Below, one piece after another: positions 5,542-6,185 of a stretch of 6,185 nt of DNA (positions within the stretch are counted from its first letter, which is position 1; every line of letters begins with the position of its first letter). The notes beneath the pieces were generated by a model. That model saw only the letters and a list, made by a program, of their open reading frames with translations, had not been told where the DNA came from and did not search any database. Position numbers and translations under genes: made by a program. Source of the stretch: Lentisphaeria bacterium UBA1829. Lineage in GTDB: Bacteria; Verrucomicrobiota; Lentisphaeria; Victivallales; UBA1829. The stretch is from assembly GCA_002338895.1 (NCBI GenBank), contig DDJH01000132.1, forward strand, positions 1,580 to 7,764. Direction: 5' to 3'.

Positions 5542-6185
5542 CTAGTGCGCGATTGCCATTTTGCGCTGCGTCTGGTAAAGTTCCTTGTAGGTGCCCTCCT
5601 GAGCCATGAGCTCGTCGTGGGTTCCCTGCTGGACGATCCTTCCGTTTTCCAGAACAATGATCTTGTCCGCGTTCTGGATGGTGGAGAGTCGATGCGCGAT
5701 GATGATGGTGGTCTTGCCTTCCATCAGGCGGTCGAGGGCCTCCTGCACCAGGTATTCGGAGACGGTGTCGAGGGCGCTGGTCGCCTCGTCAAGAATCAGA
5801 ATGGCCGGATTTTTCAGGATCGCGCGGGCAATCGCAAGGCGCTGCTTCTGGCCTCCGGAAAGACTGGCGCCGTTTTCGCCGATGATGGTGTCATAGCCTT
5901 CCGGCAGCGTTTCCACAAACTCTTCCACATTGGCAAGACGGGCGGCGTTTTCGATCTCCTCCTCGGTGGCGTCCTCCTTCGCATAGGCGATGTTCTCCCG
6001 GATGGAGCCGGAGAAGAGGAACGGTTCCTGAAGCACCACGCCGATGTGCCGGCGGTAGGCTTCAAATCCGAGTTTTCGAATGTCCAGATTATCCACTTTG
6101 ATGACTCCCGAGGTGACATCGTAGAAACGGAGAAGCAGATTGGTGATCGTCGATTTTCCGGAGCCGCTGGGACCGACCAGCGCGA
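5542..6185 (-). CDS. ABC exporter, nucleotide-binding domain (5' part beyond the right edge)
   Basis: About 214 C-terminal residues are visible; the frame runs uninterrupted off the right edge, so the GTG at 6096 is internal and not the start. The segment holds a complete ATP-binding core: Walker [10 protein letters not shown] (about 6150-6176), Q-loop in VVLQEP, ABC signature LSGGQKQR, Walker B with D-loop [12 protein letters not shown], and H-loop AHRLST. The closeness of these motifs to MsbA/ABCB-type exporters (FDV-type aromatic after Walker [24 protein letters not shown]) suggests the missing N-terminal part is a six-helix transmembrane domain on the same polypeptide. All catalytic residues are intact. 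The protein would drive ATP-dependent export across the inner membrane. The HlyD-type adaptor 18 bp downstream suggests export through the envelope of a protein, peptide, lipid or drug; which one cannot be told here. Confidence 0.93.
   Translation of the reverse strand, partial: ALVGPSGSGKSTITNLLLRFYDVTSGVIKVDNLDIRKLGFEAYRRHIGVVLQEPFLFSGSIRENIAYAKEDATEEEIENAARLANVEEFVETLPEGYDTIIGENGASLSGGQKQRLAIARAILKNPAILILDEATSALDTVSEYLVQEALDRLMEGKTTIIIAHRLSTIQNADKIIVLENGRIVQQGTHDELMAQEGTYKELYQTQRKMAIAH

Noticed and set aside
5542..6096. Taking GTG at 6096 as the start of a short ATPase gene
   Set aside because: The frame continues upstream through Walker A to the window edge; starting at 6096 would remove the ATP-binding loop.
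1..6185. tRNA, rRNA, CRISPR array, insertion sequence or riboswitch
   Set aside because: I looked for cloverleaf-type arms, regularly spaced repeats, transposase motifs and terminal inverted repeats and found none; the only sizeable non-coding gap (3861-4059) is explained by a terminator and a promoter/operator region.

Overview
All five genes in this window lie on the minus strand, so the text below follows transcription from the right edge to the left edge. The best guess for the host is a member of the Lentisphaerota (Victivallis-like gut or animal-associated bacteria). This rests on a prepilin-type protein with both the FTLIELL N-terminal segment and the H-X9-DG motif, sitting between a GntR/LacI-type hybrid regulator and a large secreted glycoside hydrolase. 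That combination is typical of that phylum and of the related Planctomycetes/Verrucomicrobia. Base composition looks moderate and even in the genes, with one AT-rich intergenic gap. The assignment is inference; no rRNA or other marker is present.

Right part (6185-4060): the end of an ABC exporter gene (nucleotide-binding domain only; its start lies beyond the right edge) is followed after 17 bp by a complete HlyD-type periplasmic adaptor gene. The two probably form an export pump. The adaptor has an unusual ~108-residue Lys/Pro/Ala-rich tail containing a 27-residue duplication. A strong Rho-independent terminator (13-bp perfect arms plus a T-rich run) closes this unit at about 4053-3981.

Intergenic gap (4059-3861): after the terminator the gap holds a perfect 18-bp palindrome (3959-3976), an A tract, and a good sigma-70-like promoter. 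The promoter's -10 box (3891-3896) overlaps a 12-nt exact copy of two thirds of the palindrome. This looks like an autoregulatory control region for the next operon.

Left part (3860-1): a three-gene operon. First is a GntR-HTH/LacI-type sugar-sensing regulator. It is translationally coupled (TGATG) to a prepilin-like H-X9-DG protein. After 21 bp comes a long secreted glycoside hydrolase of clan GH-A type that runs off the left edge: 645 codons are open, with the acid/base Asn-Glu visible and the nucleophile not reached. The hydrolase frame is uninterrupted from 1935 to 1 but lacks a stop in the window, and a long spurious frame lies antisense to it, so it is easily missed.

The picture is one glycan-utilisation transcription unit (sensor, pilin-like surface or secretion component, enzyme) downstream of an unrelated export unit. 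I see no mobile element, CRISPR array, tRNA, rRNA or integration site. The most interesting features are the regulator/pseudopilin/hydrolase co-operon with its paired operator-like sites, and the repetitive tail of the HlyD-type adaptor.
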